Shown: positions 17,977 through 27,801, numbered from the stretch's first letter. The stretch is 64,000 nt of DNA from Tepidamorphus gemmatus (GCF_004346195.1 NZ_SMAK01000001.1:310001-374000); one strand, 5' to 3'. Notes: generated by a model from the sequence alone, not told the origin. Program-made: numbers and translations.

Positions 17977-19338
17977 TCAGGCCGCGCGCACGTCCTGAAA
18001 GAAGGCTGCCATATGCAGCCCGATCTCGTCGGCGCGCGCGGCGAGGTCGCCAGCAGCCGCATGTGCCGCCGCCGCGCCCTCGCTTCCCTCGCGCGCGGTG
18101 TGCGACACACCGGTTATGCCCTCCGACACCTCGTTGGTGCCGGTGGCCGCATCGTGCATGCTGCGCACGATCTCGGCCACGGCACTGCCCTGCTGTTCCA
18201 TCACGGCGGCGATTGCGGCGGTGATTTCGTCGATGCCGCCGATCGCCCCTGCGATCGAGTCGGTCAGACTCGCGGCCTCATCGGTCGACTGCTGGATGCC
18301 GGAGACATGTGCGGCGATCTCCTCGGTCGCGCGAGCGGTCTGCCCGGCAAGCGACTTGACCTCGGCGGCGACGACGGCAAAGCCCCGGCCCGCCTCTCCC
18401 GCCCGCGCCGCTTCGATGGTCGCATTGAGGGCGAGCAGATTGGTCTGGGCGGCGATCTGGTTGATGAGGACGACGACGTCGCCGATGCGCTGCGCCGCCT
18501 CCTGCAGCCCGCGCATCTGCCGCGAGCCGCGTTCGGCATCGGCGCGGGTCGCGGCGGTGGTGGCGCGCGAGTCAGCCACCCGGCGCGAGATTTCGGCAAT
18601 CGACGCGGATATCTGCTCCGCTGCAGCGGCAACGGTGCGGACGTTGGTGTTGGCCTCCTCGGCGGCGGCAGACACCGAGCGGGCGAGGCCTGCCGTCCGG
18701 TCGCAGCCGGTCTCGATCTGACGGGCAGTCTGCTGCATGCGCTCGGCCGCGTCGCGCATCGCCGCGATCGCCGACTGCATCTTCGTCTCGAAGGACGCAA
18801 TCGCCGTATCCACGCGCGTCTGCCGCGCCGCCCGTTCGGCCAGCACGGCATCCTGGTAGACCGATATGGCGAAGTCCATGTCGAGCATGACGGCGGTGAC
18901 GATCGCGCGCGGCAGGTCGGCACGTCGCGCCGGGCGCAGCCAGCTGGTCCGCAGTGCGAGATCGAGCAGGGCGACGAGGACGAAGCAGTAGCCGCCGATG
19001 TACCAGCGTGGTTCGAGGCCGATGCGCTGGTGTGCCTGACCGATCGCGCGCACACCGGCGACATAGGTCTCGTCGAACTTTCCCGAGAACAAGCGTTGCC
19101 AATGCTCGATCTGCGCCCGCTTCAGGCGGTTCTTCTGCGCCCCTATGAGGGTTGCAATTTCCGGAAAACGGGCAAGGTGGGCGTAGAAATCATCGAGAAT
19201 GCTCGGCAGCGCCGGTTCGACAACCGGCCAGAATTTCTGCAGGGCGGATCGCACATCATCGTCGAGTCGCAGGAATGCGATGCGACAGGGATCTTCGTGA
19301 TCTCGCATCGGTCTAGGCTGATTTGAGTCTCGTTGCAT
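17977..19338 (-). CDS. Globin-coupled soluble methyl-accepting chemotaxis protein (HemAT-like)
   Basis: 453 residues, cytoplasmic, without membrane helices. Residues 20-175 are a sensor globin with proximal His103 ([15 protein letters not shown]). Residues about 190-453 are a coiled-coil MCP signalling domain with the tip [20 protein letters not shown] and the Ala/Glu-rich adaptation helices on either side. It should bind haem, sense O2 and control CheA. A GGAGG site precedes the start. It is the first gene of a pair with the stand-alone globin. No che genes are nearby, so it must work with a remote chemotaxis system. Confidence 0.9.
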   Translation of the reverse strand: MQRDSNQPRPMRDHEDPCRIAFLRLDDDVRSALQKFWPVVEPALPSILDDFYAHLARFPEIATLIGAQKNRLKRAQIEHWQRLFSGKFDETYVAGVRAIGQAHQRIGLEPRWYIGGYCFVLVALLDLALRTSWLRPARRADLPRAIVTAVMLDMDFAISVYQDAVLAERAARQTRVDTAIASFETKMQSAIAAMRDAAERMQQTARQIETGCDRTAGLARSVSAAAEEANTNVRTVAAAAEQISASIAEISRRVADSRATTAATRADAERGSRQMRGLQEAAQRIGDVVVLINQIAAQTNLLALNATIEAARAGEAGRGFAVVAAEVKSLAGQTARATEEIAAHVSGIQQSTDEAASLTDSIAGAIGGIDEITAAIAAVMEQQGSAVAEIVRSMHDAATGTNEVSEGITGVSHTAREGSEGAAAAHAAAGDLAARADEIGLHMAAFFQDVRAA

Positions 19339-19827
19339 TGTGTGCCTCCATCGACAGGATCGAGGCCTCCCCCGCTTGCTTCACGGATATCGAACTTGTT
19401 TCGCACCTTTCACGCGAACGAATCGGCGCTTTGGAACTTATAAGTGTAGATTTCCATTATTCGATATCATGCCGAGAATTTTGACGGCAGAGTATTAAAC
19501 TTTGGATGTGCCATTCGCATCTGCATTGTTAATCCAGATTAACCATAATCAGCCGTGACGCCGATTGCAGCATTCATCGCATTCGGCAAATATGTCGCCA
19601 GACACCGTGCGACGGCCAAATGCCTTCGGGGCGTGGGTGAGGCGCGCATGGACAGAGCCCGATCCGGCTCGACTGACACGAGAAACCAGGGAAAGGTGAG
19701 GGAAGGCCGAGGCCGTTACCCGGGGGAATTCGTTCCAGCCTGCAGAATCCGAGTGGACCATGCCGACGCGGCACGCCGCGCTGGCTGTCCGTCTGCGGCG
19801 TGGTGCCGGGCTTGGAGATCAGCTGAA
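19339..19827. other. AT-rich divergent promoter region between chemoreceptor and Crp/Fnr genes
   Basis: 489 bp with a markedly AT-rich centre (about 19420-19555), unlike the rest of the window, as expected for promoters on both strands. It holds a CtrA-like element: TTAA (19529-19532), 6 bp, then TTAACCAT (19539-19546), which equals the known 8-bp CtrA half-site; the usual spacing between halves is 7, so this is one base short. A frame opens at 19555 upstream of the Crp gene but its translation has no family resemblance. No terminator was seen. Confidence 0.5.
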
Positions 19828-20562
19828 ATGTCGGGGTCCGGAGACGTATCGCCATTGCCACCCTGCAATGCCTGTCCCCTGAGCGAGGTCGGGACGTGCA
19901 GGGCACTCCGGGACATCCTGATGGACCGCCGGCGCAGCGGGCCGGGAGCGGTGCCCAAGTCTTACCATCAGGCGCGGGCCAAGCGGATTGTCCTCAGCGC
20001 GCGCGAGACCGCGCATGACGTGTATGTGCTGTGCGCGGGCTGGGCGAGCCAGTTCGTCCGACTGGCGGACGGCCGGAGACAGATCGTCGGACTGCTGGCG
20101 CCGGGAGACGTGTTTGCCGACAGTGCCGTGTTCGGCATCGTGATCGGCCATGCCATCCAGGCGCTGACCGACGTCGCCTACACCCGCCTCGACGCGCGCG
20201 CGCTCAGGCAACGAGTGTCCGAGGAGCCGGAGCTGCTGGCCGTGTTCGCCCGTGCCTGCCTCAAAGAAAAGCAGGAGCGCGAGGCCCTGGTCGTCGATCT
20301 CGGCCGCCGCTCGGCAGAGGAGCGGATCGCCCATCTGGTGCTGCGGATCATCGCCCGGCTGGCGTCGCTATCGGTGATCCGCGACGAACGCTATCCCTGG
20401 CCGCTGCGCCAGCAGGACGTCGCCGATGCGACCGGACTCACGCCGGTCCATGTCAGCCGGACGCTGGCCGAGCTGCGCAAGGCGGGCATCATCGACATCG
20501 CACGTTCGACGCTGACCGTGATCGACCGAGAGAAGCTCGAGAGCATCGGGCGGCTCCGCTGA
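19828..20562 (+). CDS. Crp/Fnr-family transcription factor with N-terminal Cys cluster
   Basis: 244 residues from MSGSGDVSP, after GGAG; upstream codons in frame are unconserved. A cyclic-nucleotide-fold sensor (about residues 45-160) is followed by a Crp winged helix with recognition helix ATGLTPVHVSRTLAELRKAG. Cys13, Cys16 and Cys24 (C-x2-C-x7-C) resemble the Fnr iron-sulfur site (C-x2-C-x5-C), and Cys69 could be a fourth ligand. It may therefore sense O2 or NO through a 4Fe-4S cluster, which would suit its position beside the globin sensors. A cluster is not proven, since the spacing differs from Fnr. Confidence 0.85.
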   Translation: MSGSGDVSPLPPCNACPLSEVGTCRALRDILMDRRRSGPGAVPKSYHQARAKRIVLSARETAHDVYVLCAGWASQFVRLADGRRQIVGLLAPGDVFADSAVFGIVIGHAIQALTDVAYTRLDARALRQRVSEEPELLAVFARACLKEKQEREALVVDLGRRSAEERIAHLVLRIIARLASLSVIRDERYPWPLRQQDVADATGLTPVHVSRTLAELRKAGIIDIARSTLTVIDREKLESIGRLR

Positions 20563-20626
20563 GGCGCCGCCCCACCTGCCCGGCGTGCCGCAACTCGAGA
20601 CGTTGCTGCGGCGTCCGTGCGCCCGG

Positions 20627-21112
20627 CTATTCGCCCGCCGCTTTGCGACGGCTGCGTCCGGTGCCGGTTGCCTTCGACGCGCGGCCGCGACCGGTCTTCG
20701 GCGCGGCGGCGGCGTCGCGCTTCTGGCCGAGCCCGATGCTCTTGGCGAGCTGGGAACGGGCTTCGGCATAGGCCGGCGCGACCATCGGATAGTCAGCCGG
20801 CAGACCCCACTTCTCGCGATACTGCTGCGGGGTGAGGCCATAGTGGATTGCCAGATGACGCTTCAGCGTCTTGAACTTCTTTCCATCCTCGAGACAGATG
20901 ATGTAGTCGTTGGTCACCGATTTCTTGATCGGTACGGCGGGAACCAGTGGCTCCGGCGCCGCGACGGGCTTACCGAGGCCGGACAACGCCATGTGCACGT
21001 CGCGGATAAGATTTCCGAGATCCGCAGCGGCCACGGTATTGTTGCTCACATAGGCAGCGACGATCTCTGCTGTCCGCTCGACCGCGTCGAGCTTGTCGTT
21101 CGTGTCATTCAT
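20627..21112 (-). CDS. mucR: MucR/Ros-family zinc-finger transcriptional regulator
   Basis: 161 residues from MNDTNDKLD with AGGAG upstream. The Ros/MucR C2H2-type finger is plain: [20 protein letters not shown] followed by [13 protein letters not shown]. The C-terminal tail ([19 protein letters not shown]) is strongly basic. MucR proteins are H-NS-like silencers in Hyphomicrobiales that control motility, exopolysaccharide and cell-cycle genes. It converges on the Crp gene and has its own 216-bp AT-containing promoter region. This gene is a main reason for assigning the window to Hyphomicrobiales. Confidence 0.92.
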   Translation of the reverse strand: MNDTNDKLDAVERTAEIVAAYVSNNTVAAADLGNLIRDVHMALSGLGKPVAAPEPLVPAVPIKKSVTNDYIICLEDGKKFKTLKRHLAIHYGLTPQQYREKWGLPADYPMVAPAYAEARSQLAKSIGLGQKRDAAAAPKTGRGRASKATGTGRSRRKAAGE

Positions 21113-21328
21113 CCCAAGTACTCCTGCCGGATGGCGCGCGGCCATTCGCCGCCTGTCTAGACCAAAGCGATTGGAAAAATCTACACAACTTCTGCTGAAG
21201 TTGCGATTTCGATGATCGTTCAGGCTGCAATAGCGGCAAAAATATGGCTAGACTTGCAGGCGCGCAAAAGTCAGCCAGCAAGCGATGCTCTGACCCGAAG
21301 GAAAGCATTCGGCCTGAAGATGCGGGCA

Positions 21329-22018
21329 TCAACCGATCGAAATCTCGATACGGCCAACCCCTTCGATCTCGCCAGTGACCCGGTCGCCCCGCTCGATCGG
21401 GCCAACCCCTGCCGGCGTGCCTGTGAAGATGAGATCACCGGGACACAGGGCCATGGCTTGCGAGGCAAGGGAAACGATTTCGGCAACACCCCAGATCATT
21501 TCCGACAGATCGGCATCCTGCCGCACCTCGTCCCCGACCGCCAGAGTGATCCTGCCGCGGGAGGGATGGCCGGCTCGTGCGACCGGCCGGATCGGTCCGC
21601 AGGGCGCCGACTGGTCGAAACCCTTGCTCCAGTCCCAGGGACGCCTCAGCCTCTTGGCCTCCTCCTGGAGGTCACGACGCGTCAAATCGATTCCCGCGGC
21701 GTAGCCGTAGACATGCTCGTGTGCGAGGCCTGCGGGGATGTCGGAGCCGCCGCGGCCGATAGCGACGACAAGCTCGATCTCGTGATGAAGATTCGTCGTC
21801 AGGCCGGGATAGGGCACGGTCGCGCCGCTGTCGACGACGCAGTCGGCCGGCTTGAGGAAGAAGAAGGGAGGTTCGCGGTCGGGATCGTTGCCGAGCTCGC
21901 GGGCGTGGGCAGCGTAGTTGCGGCCGACGCAGAGGATCCGGCGCACCGGGAACCGTTCACGTGTCCCCTCGACGGCGACGCTCGGGGGGGCGGGGGGCGG
22001 AAACACGAAGTCTGTCAT
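21329..22018 (-). CDS. Fumarylacetoacetate hydrolase family protein (fumarylpyruvate hydrolase type)
   Basis: 229 residues from MTDFVFPPP; earlier in-frame ATGs at 22081, 22057 and 22039 are possible, none with a strong ribosome site. The FAH fold motif RRILCVGRNYAAHARELG, the metal-binding block HHEIELVVAIG and the D of AAGIDLTRRDLQ, plus GDLIFTGTPAGVGP, fit the short FAH-family C-C hydrolases and isomerases. It cleaves or isomerises a beta-diketo acid. It follows a putative permease gene and is divergent from hmgA and fahA, so it could process a related aromatic ring-cleavage product such as fumarylpyruvate from gentisate. Confidence 0.83.
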   Translation of the reverse strand: MTDFVFPPPAPPSVAVEGTRERFPVRRILCVGRNYAAHARELGNDPDREPPFFFLKPADCVVDSGATVPYPGLTTNLHHEIELVVAIGRGGSDIPAGLAHEHVYGYAAGIDLTRRDLQEEAKRLRRPWDWSKGFDQSAPCGPIRPVARAGHPSRGRITLAVGDEVRQDADLSEMIWGVAEIVSLASQAMALCPGDLIFTGTPAGVGPIERGDRVTGEIEGVGRIEISIG

Positions 22019-22099
22019 CGCTCGGTCATCCAGCGTCATGGCGGGCGGCCCCGACATAGCGGCTCCGGCGGCCCGCGTCACCAGGGCGAGGCACGGTGA

Positions 22100-23602
22100 T
22101 CATCCGGGCAGAAGTCCTACCAGCAGCGCCGTCATGATGATCATCACCGTGGCGGCGAATGCGCCGTTCCAGCGTACCCCGACCTCGAAGCTGGAGCGGC
22201 CGATCATGGAGGCGGTCATGACGAGGCTCGTGTTCATCGGCGAGGTCAGCACCGTGCAGGCCCAGCCGGTGGCAATGGCAAAGAGGATCGCCTCGCTGGG
22301 CAAGCCGGGGATGTGGATGTTCGCCGCGGCGCCAGCCAGGATCGCGGATGTGACCAGCGGATCGAGACCGAGGAACGCCAGCCCGACGACGATCAGCGAC
22401 AGGAGGCTCGCGAAGACGCCCGGAGGCAGCGCCAGTGTCGCCAGTACGGCCTGCGTCGCCTCGCGCGGCACCAGCGCGACCATCGACACGCCGAGAAAGC
22501 CAGAGGCGGCGAAGACGGCGAGTTCGTTGGCATAGTCGGGATAGCGGGCGATGCCTTCGCGACGGATCACCGACGCGCTTGCCGTGACCGGTGCCGGATG
22601 CTTCTGCGCCAGATGGGAGCCGATCGCCCAGAGGACCGAATAGACCGGCACGATGACGAGCAGGACGGTCTGGAACGGCCGACCCGTGGCCAGTTCGGCC
22701 GCCCAGGTGATCGCTGCCAGCAGCACGACATGCCCGACCACGATGGCGAGCGCGCGCCAGCCGCCGGGTTCCCGCGGTCGCGTGGTCGGCCGCGGCGCGG
22801 GCGGGCGCTGCAGCTGGTCGAACAGCCAGCCGAGCGCGATGAACCCGACCGCGCAGGCAAGTCCGATCGGCAGGATGTCCGCCCAGCGGACGTCTGGGAG
22901 CAGGGTCAGCAGCAGGTTAAGTGAGATGCCGAGCGGCGACCAGAAGATCACCGCGGCGAAACCGCGCAGCACGGCGGACGTCATGCGCCGCTCGCGCCAG
23001 TGCACGATGCGGGCATCGCCGCCAGCAGCTTCGAGCGTGTTGGCGCGCTTGGTCATGTCGATCAGCAGCGCCAGACCGCCGATGTTGAACAGCACGCCGA
23101 AGGCGTTGCCGCCGAAGGAGAGCGCCACATAACGTCGGCTGGGCGGCTGATTGACCAGATGCCGGCCGGCGATGGCGATGCTCTGCGACGCCGATGCCGC
23201 CGCCCGCAGCAGGCTCAGCATGGCGATCAGTGCCGGCAGGTAGGCGGTTCGGCTGGCCGCGCCCGAATAGATCTCCCAGGCTCTGTCCGCGATCCAGGCC
23301 CATGTCGCGACGGCGAGGCAGATGCCGAACAGGACCTTGGCATTCACCATCAGCCGGGGCCAGCACAGCGCGAAGTAGACGCACAGAACCGGGACCGCGG
23401 CGAGGGCGGCGACAGGCAGGCCGCCGATCACGTCGGCCAGCACCAGCAGGGTTGCGACGGTCAGGCAGATGGCGGCGGCGCGATCGGCGCGCGGGCGTGG
23501 CGTCGGCGCGGCCAGTGGAGCATGTTCGGCGTCCTCCACCTTCAGCGGCGGCACGTCGTTCGGATCCCGGAAAGCTCGCGGCGGGTTCGCCACCGCACCC
23601 AC
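22100..23602 (-). CDS. Polytopic membrane protein, putative ion-coupled carboxylate permease; family not recognised
   Basis: 500 residues, about twelve hydrophobic segments after a polar 40-residue N-terminus. The internal pattern, with a loop such as SFGGNAFGVLFNIGGLALL in the first half and AATIHIPGL-like GAAANIHIPGLPSEAI and TSPMNTSLVMTASMIG in the second, resembles anion transporters of the IT/ArsB-NhaD superfamily in style. No named family was identified. The FAA-hydrolase gene follows by 81 bp on the same strand, and the divergent neighbour is hmgA. Import of an aromatic or dicarboxylic acid is inferred. Confidence 0.7.
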   Translation of the reverse strand: MGAVANPPRAFRDPNDVPPLKVEDAEHAPLAAPTPRPRADRAAAICLTVATLLVLADVIGGLPVAALAAVPVLCVYFALCWPRLMVNAKVLFGICLAVATWAWIADRAWEIYSGAASRTAYLPALIAMLSLLRAAASASQSIAIAGRHLVNQPPSRRYVALSFGGNAFGVLFNIGGLALLIDMTKRANTLEAAGGDARIVHWRERRMTSAVLRGFAAVIFWSPLGISLNLLLTLLPDVRWADILPIGLACAVGFIALGWLFDQLQRPPAPRPTTRPREPGGWRALAIVVGHVVLLAAITWAAELATGRPFQTVLLVIVPVYSVLWAIGSHLAQKHPAPVTASASVIRREGIARYPDYANELAVFAASGFLGVSMVALVPREATQAVLATLALPPGVFASLLSLIVVGLAFLGLDPLVTSAILAGAAANIHIPGLPSEAILFAIATGWACTVLTSPMNTSLVMTASMIGRSSFEVGVRWNGAFAATVMIIMTALLVGLLPG

Positions 23603-24092
23603 AGTCTCCCCCGATGCTTAGCATCACGATGACGTCGTGACATCCGGAACCCCGGCAGGGCTGCCATGCAGGCGCGGCATTGCCGTCAGGGGAGAGAAAG
23701 TCGACGCCGAGCAGATCGGCGGTGGCATCGCTCGCATGCTGAACGGGCGCTGCCTCATCGGCGCTGTCCGTTGCCCGAAGCGATCCGGCTCGCCCGGCCG
23801 CGCGGCGCGATGGATGCGTCCGGGATCGCTTCCGTCGACGGTGCGGGACCGGCCGGCGACCGCGCGCCCGCACGCCTTCATCTGCGCTTGCACGCGCGGT
23901 CCTGTCGCGATCCCGCGACGAAGATCCAGCCATGATGGCCGCGTCGTTGACAATTGTTGCAAATGAAACAGAATCCTCCCGGCACGGCAGAGTTGAACAG
24001 GTACCCCGGCCGGCGGCCGCGGCCGCCCGATCATGCCGCCCCGATCGAGCGGTTCCGCTTGTGCCGCCCGAGAGAGCCGCAGGGAGAACGCC
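23603..24092. other. Divergent promoter region of the homogentisate locus
   Basis: 490 bp between the permease gene and hmgA. Most is GC-rich with no gene. A candidate hmgA promoter is TTGACA (23947-23952), 16 bp, then CAGAAT (23969-23974), leaving a leader of about 110 nt. The palindrome ACAATTGT (23950-23957) overlaps the -35 and is a possible operator half. On the left, GATGACGTCGTGACATC near 23630-23645 is also dyad-like. No regulator gene lies next to it. Confidence 0.45.
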
Positions 24093-25400
24093 ATGACGCT
24101 TCACTACATGCCCGGCTTCGGCAACGACTTCGAAACCGAGGCGCTGCCGGGCGCGCTGCCGCAGGGCCAGAACTCGCCGCAGCGCTGCGCCTACGGGCTC
24201 TATGCCGAGCAGCTGTCCGGCTCGCCGTTCACCGCCCCGCGCGAATCGAACGAGCGCTCCTGGCTGTATCGGATCCGGCCCTCTGTCAAGCACACCGGGC
24301 GGTTCGCGCGGATCGACCTGCCATACTGGAAGACGGCGCCGCACATCGTCGATCATGGGCTGCCGCTCGGCCAGCTGCGCTGGGATCCGGTGCCGATCCC
24401 CGACGAGCCGCTCACCTTCCTGACCGGAATGCGGACGATCACCACGGCCGGCGACGTCTACACCCAGGTCGGCATGGCGGCACACGTCTACCTGGTCACG
24501 GCGCCGATGGTGGACGAGGTGTTCTACAGCGCAGATGGCGAGCTGATGATCGTACCACAGACCGGCCGCCTGTCGCTCTTCACCGAACTCGGTCTGATGG
24601 AGATCGGCCCAGGCGATATCGCGGTGGTGCCGCGCGGCATGAAGGTCAAGGTCGCGCCGCTCGGCGGCCCGTCACGGGGCTATGTCTGCGAGAACTACGG
24701 CGCCAAGTTCACACTGCCGGGGCGCGGCCCGATCGGCGCCAACTGCCTCGCCAACCCGCGCGACTTCAAGACACCGGTCGCCGCCTTCGAGGATCGTGAC
24801 ACGCCTCATCGGCTGGTGGTGAAGTGGTGCGGGGGCTTCCATGCGACCGAGATCGGCCACTCGCCCCTCGACGTGGTTGCCTGGCACGGCAACTATGCTC
24901 CCTACAAGTACGATCTGAGAACATTCTCTCCGGTCGGGGCGATCCTGTTCGACCACCCCGATCCGTCGATCTTCACGGTGCTGACCGCCCCCTCCGGCGA
25001 GGAGGGAACGGCGAATGTCGACTTCGTGATCTTTCCCGAGCGGTGGATGGTGGCCGAGCATTCGTTCCGGCCGCCATGGTATCACCTGAACATCATGTCG
25101 GAGTTCATGGGTCTGATCTACGGACAGTACGACGCCAAGGAGCGCGGTTTCGTGCCGGGTGGCATGAGCCTGCACAACTGCATGCTGCCGCACGGGCCGG
25201 ACGCCGACGCCTTCGAGAAGGCGAGCACGGCGGAACTCAAGCCGGTGAAGCTGACCAACACGCTGGCCTTCATGTTCGAGACGCGCTTTCCCCAGCAGCT
25301 CACCGAATTTGCCGCGTCGCTGCCGACGCTGCAGGACGATTACCTGGACTGCTGGAAGGGGATCGCGAAGAAGTTCGATGGCACGCCGGGGGTGAAGTAG
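24093..25400 (+). CDS. hmgA: Homogentisate 1,2-dioxygenase
   Basis: 435 residues, the normal length. It opens homogentisate to 4-maleylacetoacetate in tyrosine and phenylalanine breakdown. The start [20 protein letters not shown] (first 20 residues) is diagnostic, with GGGAG upstream. Iron ligands by spacing are His331, Glu337 ([15 protein letters not shown]) and His367 (CMLPHGPD), matching the 335/341/371 pattern of the human enzyme. It is first in a run with fahA and an MBL-fold gene. A maleylacetoacetate isomerase gene (maiA) is not seen in the cluster. Confidence 0.96.
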   Translation: MTLHYMPGFGNDFETEALPGALPQGQNSPQRCAYGLYAEQLSGSPFTAPRESNERSWLYRIRPSVKHTGRFARIDLPYWKTAPHIVDHGLPLGQLRWDPVPIPDEPLTFLTGMRTITTAGDVYTQVGMAAHVYLVTAPMVDEVFYSADGELMIVPQTGRLSLFTELGLMEIGPGDIAVVPRGMKVKVAPLGGPSRGYVCENYGAKFTLPGRGPIGANCLANPRDFKTPVAAFEDRDTPHRLVVKWCGGFHATEIGHSPLDVVAWHGNYAPYKYDLRTFSPVGAILFDHPDPSIFTVLTAPSGEEGTANVDFVIFPERWMVAEHSFRPPWYHLNIMSEFMGLIYGQYDAKERGFVPGGMSLHNCMLPHGPDADAFEKASTAELKPVKLTNTLAFMFETRFPQQLTEFAASLPTLQDDYLDCWKGIAKKFDGTPGVK

Positions 25401-25539
25401 GGTCTCGGGGGCAGGATCCCCGTCATCGGGGCCGAGCAGGGTGCGCGCCGGGATCGGGATGGCACGACCCTCGTTGTGTCCCGATCCCGGGCCGGCCGCT
25501 GGCCCGACGGTATGGCGGAAGGAGAGGAAGCCATCGAGA

Positions 25540-26811
25540 ATGCGAAGCTGGGTCGAGAGCGCCAACGATCCGCAGGGCGATTTCCCGCTTGCGAACCTTC
25601 CCTACGGCGTGTTCAGCCGCGAGGCGGACGAGCCGCGCTGCGGGGCGGCGATCGGCGACATGATCGTCGATCTGGCGGTGCTGGAGGGGGTCGGGCTCCT
25701 GGCGGCCGGGGCAGGAGCCCCGGTGTTCGCGAGCGGGCGGCTGAACCCATTCATGGCGCGCGGGCCAGCGGTGTGGAACAGCGTCCGCGGCCGACTGACC
25801 GAGCTGCTTGCCGAGGGCGGCGACCGGGCGGTGCGCGACAACCGCGATCTGCGCGCCCGGGCACTATCGCCGATGACGGCATGCCGGATGCACCTGCCGT
25901 TCGAGGTCAGCGGCTTCACGGACTTCTATTCGAGCCGTCACCACGCCTTCAATGTCGGCTCGATGTTCCGCGGGCCGGAGAATGCGCTGCCGCCCAACTG
26001 GCTGTCGATTCCGATCGCCTACAATGGTCGCGCGTCGACCGTGGTGGTGAGCGGTACCGGCATCCATCGTCCGCTCGGCCAGATGAAGCCGCACGGGAGC
26101 GACGAGCCGGTGTTCGGTCCGTCGCGCCGGCTCGATTTCGAGCTGGAACTCGGCGCGGTCGTTGGTGTGCCGAACCGGATGGGCCAGCCGGTGACAGTGG
26201 CTGAGGCCGATTCCATGATCTTCGGCTACGTGCTGCTCAACGACTGGTCGGCGCGTGACATCCAAGCCTGGGAGTATCAGCCGCTCGGACCCTTCCAGGC
26301 CAAGGCCTTCGCCACCTCGATCGGCCCGTGGGTGGTCACCAAGGCAGCGCTCGAGCCGTTCCGGGTTCCGACCCCGCCGCGCGAGCGGCCGCTCCTGCCC
26401 TATCTGCGCGAACCGGGGCCGATGCTCTACGACATCAGGCTCGAGGTGCTGCTGCAGCCGGCAGGCGCGCCGGCGGCGACCACGATCAGCCGGACGAATT
26501 ACCGCGAGATGTACTTTTCGGCCGCCCAGCAGCTGTGCCATCACGCGGTCGGCGGCTGCCTGATGCGCACCGGCGATCTGCTCGGATCGGGCACGATCTC
26601 GGGTCCGACACGCGACAGCCGCGGCTCGCTCCTCGAACTTTCCTGGGGAGGCCGGGAGCCGCTGAGGCTCGACACCGGCGAAACGCGCAGCTTCCTCGAG
26701 GACGGCGACACGGTGACGCTCGTCGGTCGTGCGCAGGCAGATGGCTGCCGGATAGGCTTCGGTGAATGCACGGGCACGATCCTGCCGGCGGTCGTGGAGC
26801 CGGACTGGTAG
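25540..26811 (+). CDS. fahA: Fumarylacetoacetase
   Basis: 423 residues from MRSWVESAND. It cleaves fumarylacetoacetate to fumarate and acetoacetate, the last step of the homogentisate path. The catalytic Asp-x6-His pair is in DFYSSRHHAFNVGSMFRG, and the metal block LDFELELGAVVG and NDWSARDIQAWEYQPLGPF are as in eukaryotic FAH. The gap from hmgA (139 bp) carries a diverged copy of the dispersed repeat (25480-25516). The AGGAGAGG site is 15 bp from the ATG, a little far, so a slightly different start is possible. Confidence 0.94.
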   Translation: MRSWVESANDPQGDFPLANLPYGVFSREADEPRCGAAIGDMIVDLAVLEGVGLLAAGAGAPVFASGRLNPFMARGPAVWNSVRGRLTELLAEGGDRAVRDNRDLRARALSPMTACRMHLPFEVSGFTDFYSSRHHAFNVGSMFRGPENALPPNWLSIPIAYNGRASTVVVSGTGIHRPLGQMKPHGSDEPVFGPSRRLDFELELGAVVGVPNRMGQPVTVAEADSMIFGYVLLNDWSARDIQAWEYQPLGPFQAKAFATSIGPWVVTKAALEPFRVPTPPRERPLLPYLREPGPMLYDIRLEVLLQPAGAPAATTISRTNYREMYFSAAQQLCHHAVGGCLMRTGDLLGSGTISGPTRDSRGSLLELSWGGREPLRLDTGETRSFLEDGDTVTLVGRAQADGCRIGFGECTGTILPAVVEPDW

Positions 26812-26850
26812 GACGAACATCGCCCGCAACATCAACCGCGGAGAACCCTT

Positions 26851-27801
26851 ATGGCCAAGACCTTTGCCTCGGTCGGCGATCTCGCCGAGAAGACGATCTC
26901 CTTTACCGAACTCGGCCCCGGCCTGCATGCCTTCACCGCCGAGGGCGATCCGAACACCGGCGTCATCGTCGGTGACGATGCGGTGATGATCGTCGACGCA
27001 CAGGCGACACCGGTGATGGCGCAGAAGGTGATCGAGCGGGTGCGCTCGGTAACCGACAAGCCGATCAAGTACGTGGTGCTGAGTCACTACCACGCGGTGC
27101 GGGTGCTCGGTGCCTCGGCTTACGGCGCAAGCGAGATCATCGCATCGGAGAAATGCCGGGCCATGATCCACGAGCGCGGCCAGGAGGATTGGGAGTCCGA
27201 GTACGGCCGGTTTCCCCGGCTGTTCGAGGCCGCCGACTCGATCCCGGGGCTGACCTGGCCGACCATGACCTTCGAGCGCAGGATGACCGTCTATCTCGGC
27301 AGCCGGCGGGTGGATCTGATGCATCTCGGCCGGGCACACACCGCCGGCGACATCGTTGCCTGGGTGCCGGACGCCGGCGTCATGTTCTCCGGCGACATCG
27401 TCGAGTATCGCTCGGCCTGCTATTGCGGCGATGCCCATTTCGGCGACTGGCCGGCTACCCTCGATGCGATCGCCGCGCTGAGGCCGAAGGCACTGTCGCC
27501 CGGTCGCGGCGACGCGCTGATCGGGGAGGCAAAGGTGGCCGAGGCGATCGCGCTGACCCGCGACTTCCTCACCTCGACCTACGCGCCGGTGGCGGCTGTG
27601 GCCGCGCGCGGCGGCTCGCTCAAGGAGGCCTGGGAGGCCTGCCGCGCCGCCTGCGATCCGAAGTTCGCGGACTATGCGATCTACGAGCACTGCCTGCCCT
27701 TCAACGTGGCGCGCGCCTATGACGAGGCGCTCGGCATCGACACGCCGCGCATCTGGACGGCAGCGCGCGACCGCGAGATGTGGGCGGCGCTGCAGGGCTG
27801 A
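26851..27801 (+). CDS. MBL-fold protein with half of the metal site missing, in the homogentisate cluster
   Basis: 316 residues in a metallo-beta-lactamase fold. The usual HxHxDH motif reads HYHAVRV: His79 and His81 are kept, but the Asp and third His are Val83 and Arg84. His163 (GRAHTAGD) and Asp182 (SGDIVEY) are present, while the last ligand, normally PGHG, is PGRG (Arg219). Thus the site-1 ligands remain and site 2 is reduced, so a one-metal or redox role is possible. It follows fahA by 39 bp. The place is where maiA is often found, but the fold is unrelated to MaiA. Function unknown. Confidence 0.82.
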   Translation: MAKTFASVGDLAEKTISFTELGPGLHAFTAEGDPNTGVIVGDDAVMIVDAQATPVMAQKVIERVRSVTDKPIKYVVLSHYHAVRVLGASAYGASEIIASEKCRAMIHERGQEDWESEYGRFPRLFEAADSIPGLTWPTMTFERRMTVYLGSRRVDLMHLGRAHTAGDIVAWVPDAGVMFSGDIVEYRSACYCGDAHFGDWPATLDAIAALRPKALSPGRGDALIGEAKVAEAIALTRDFLTSTYAPVAAVAARGGSLKEAWEACRAACDPKFADYAIYEHCLPFNVARAYDEALGIDTPRIWTAARDREMWAALQG

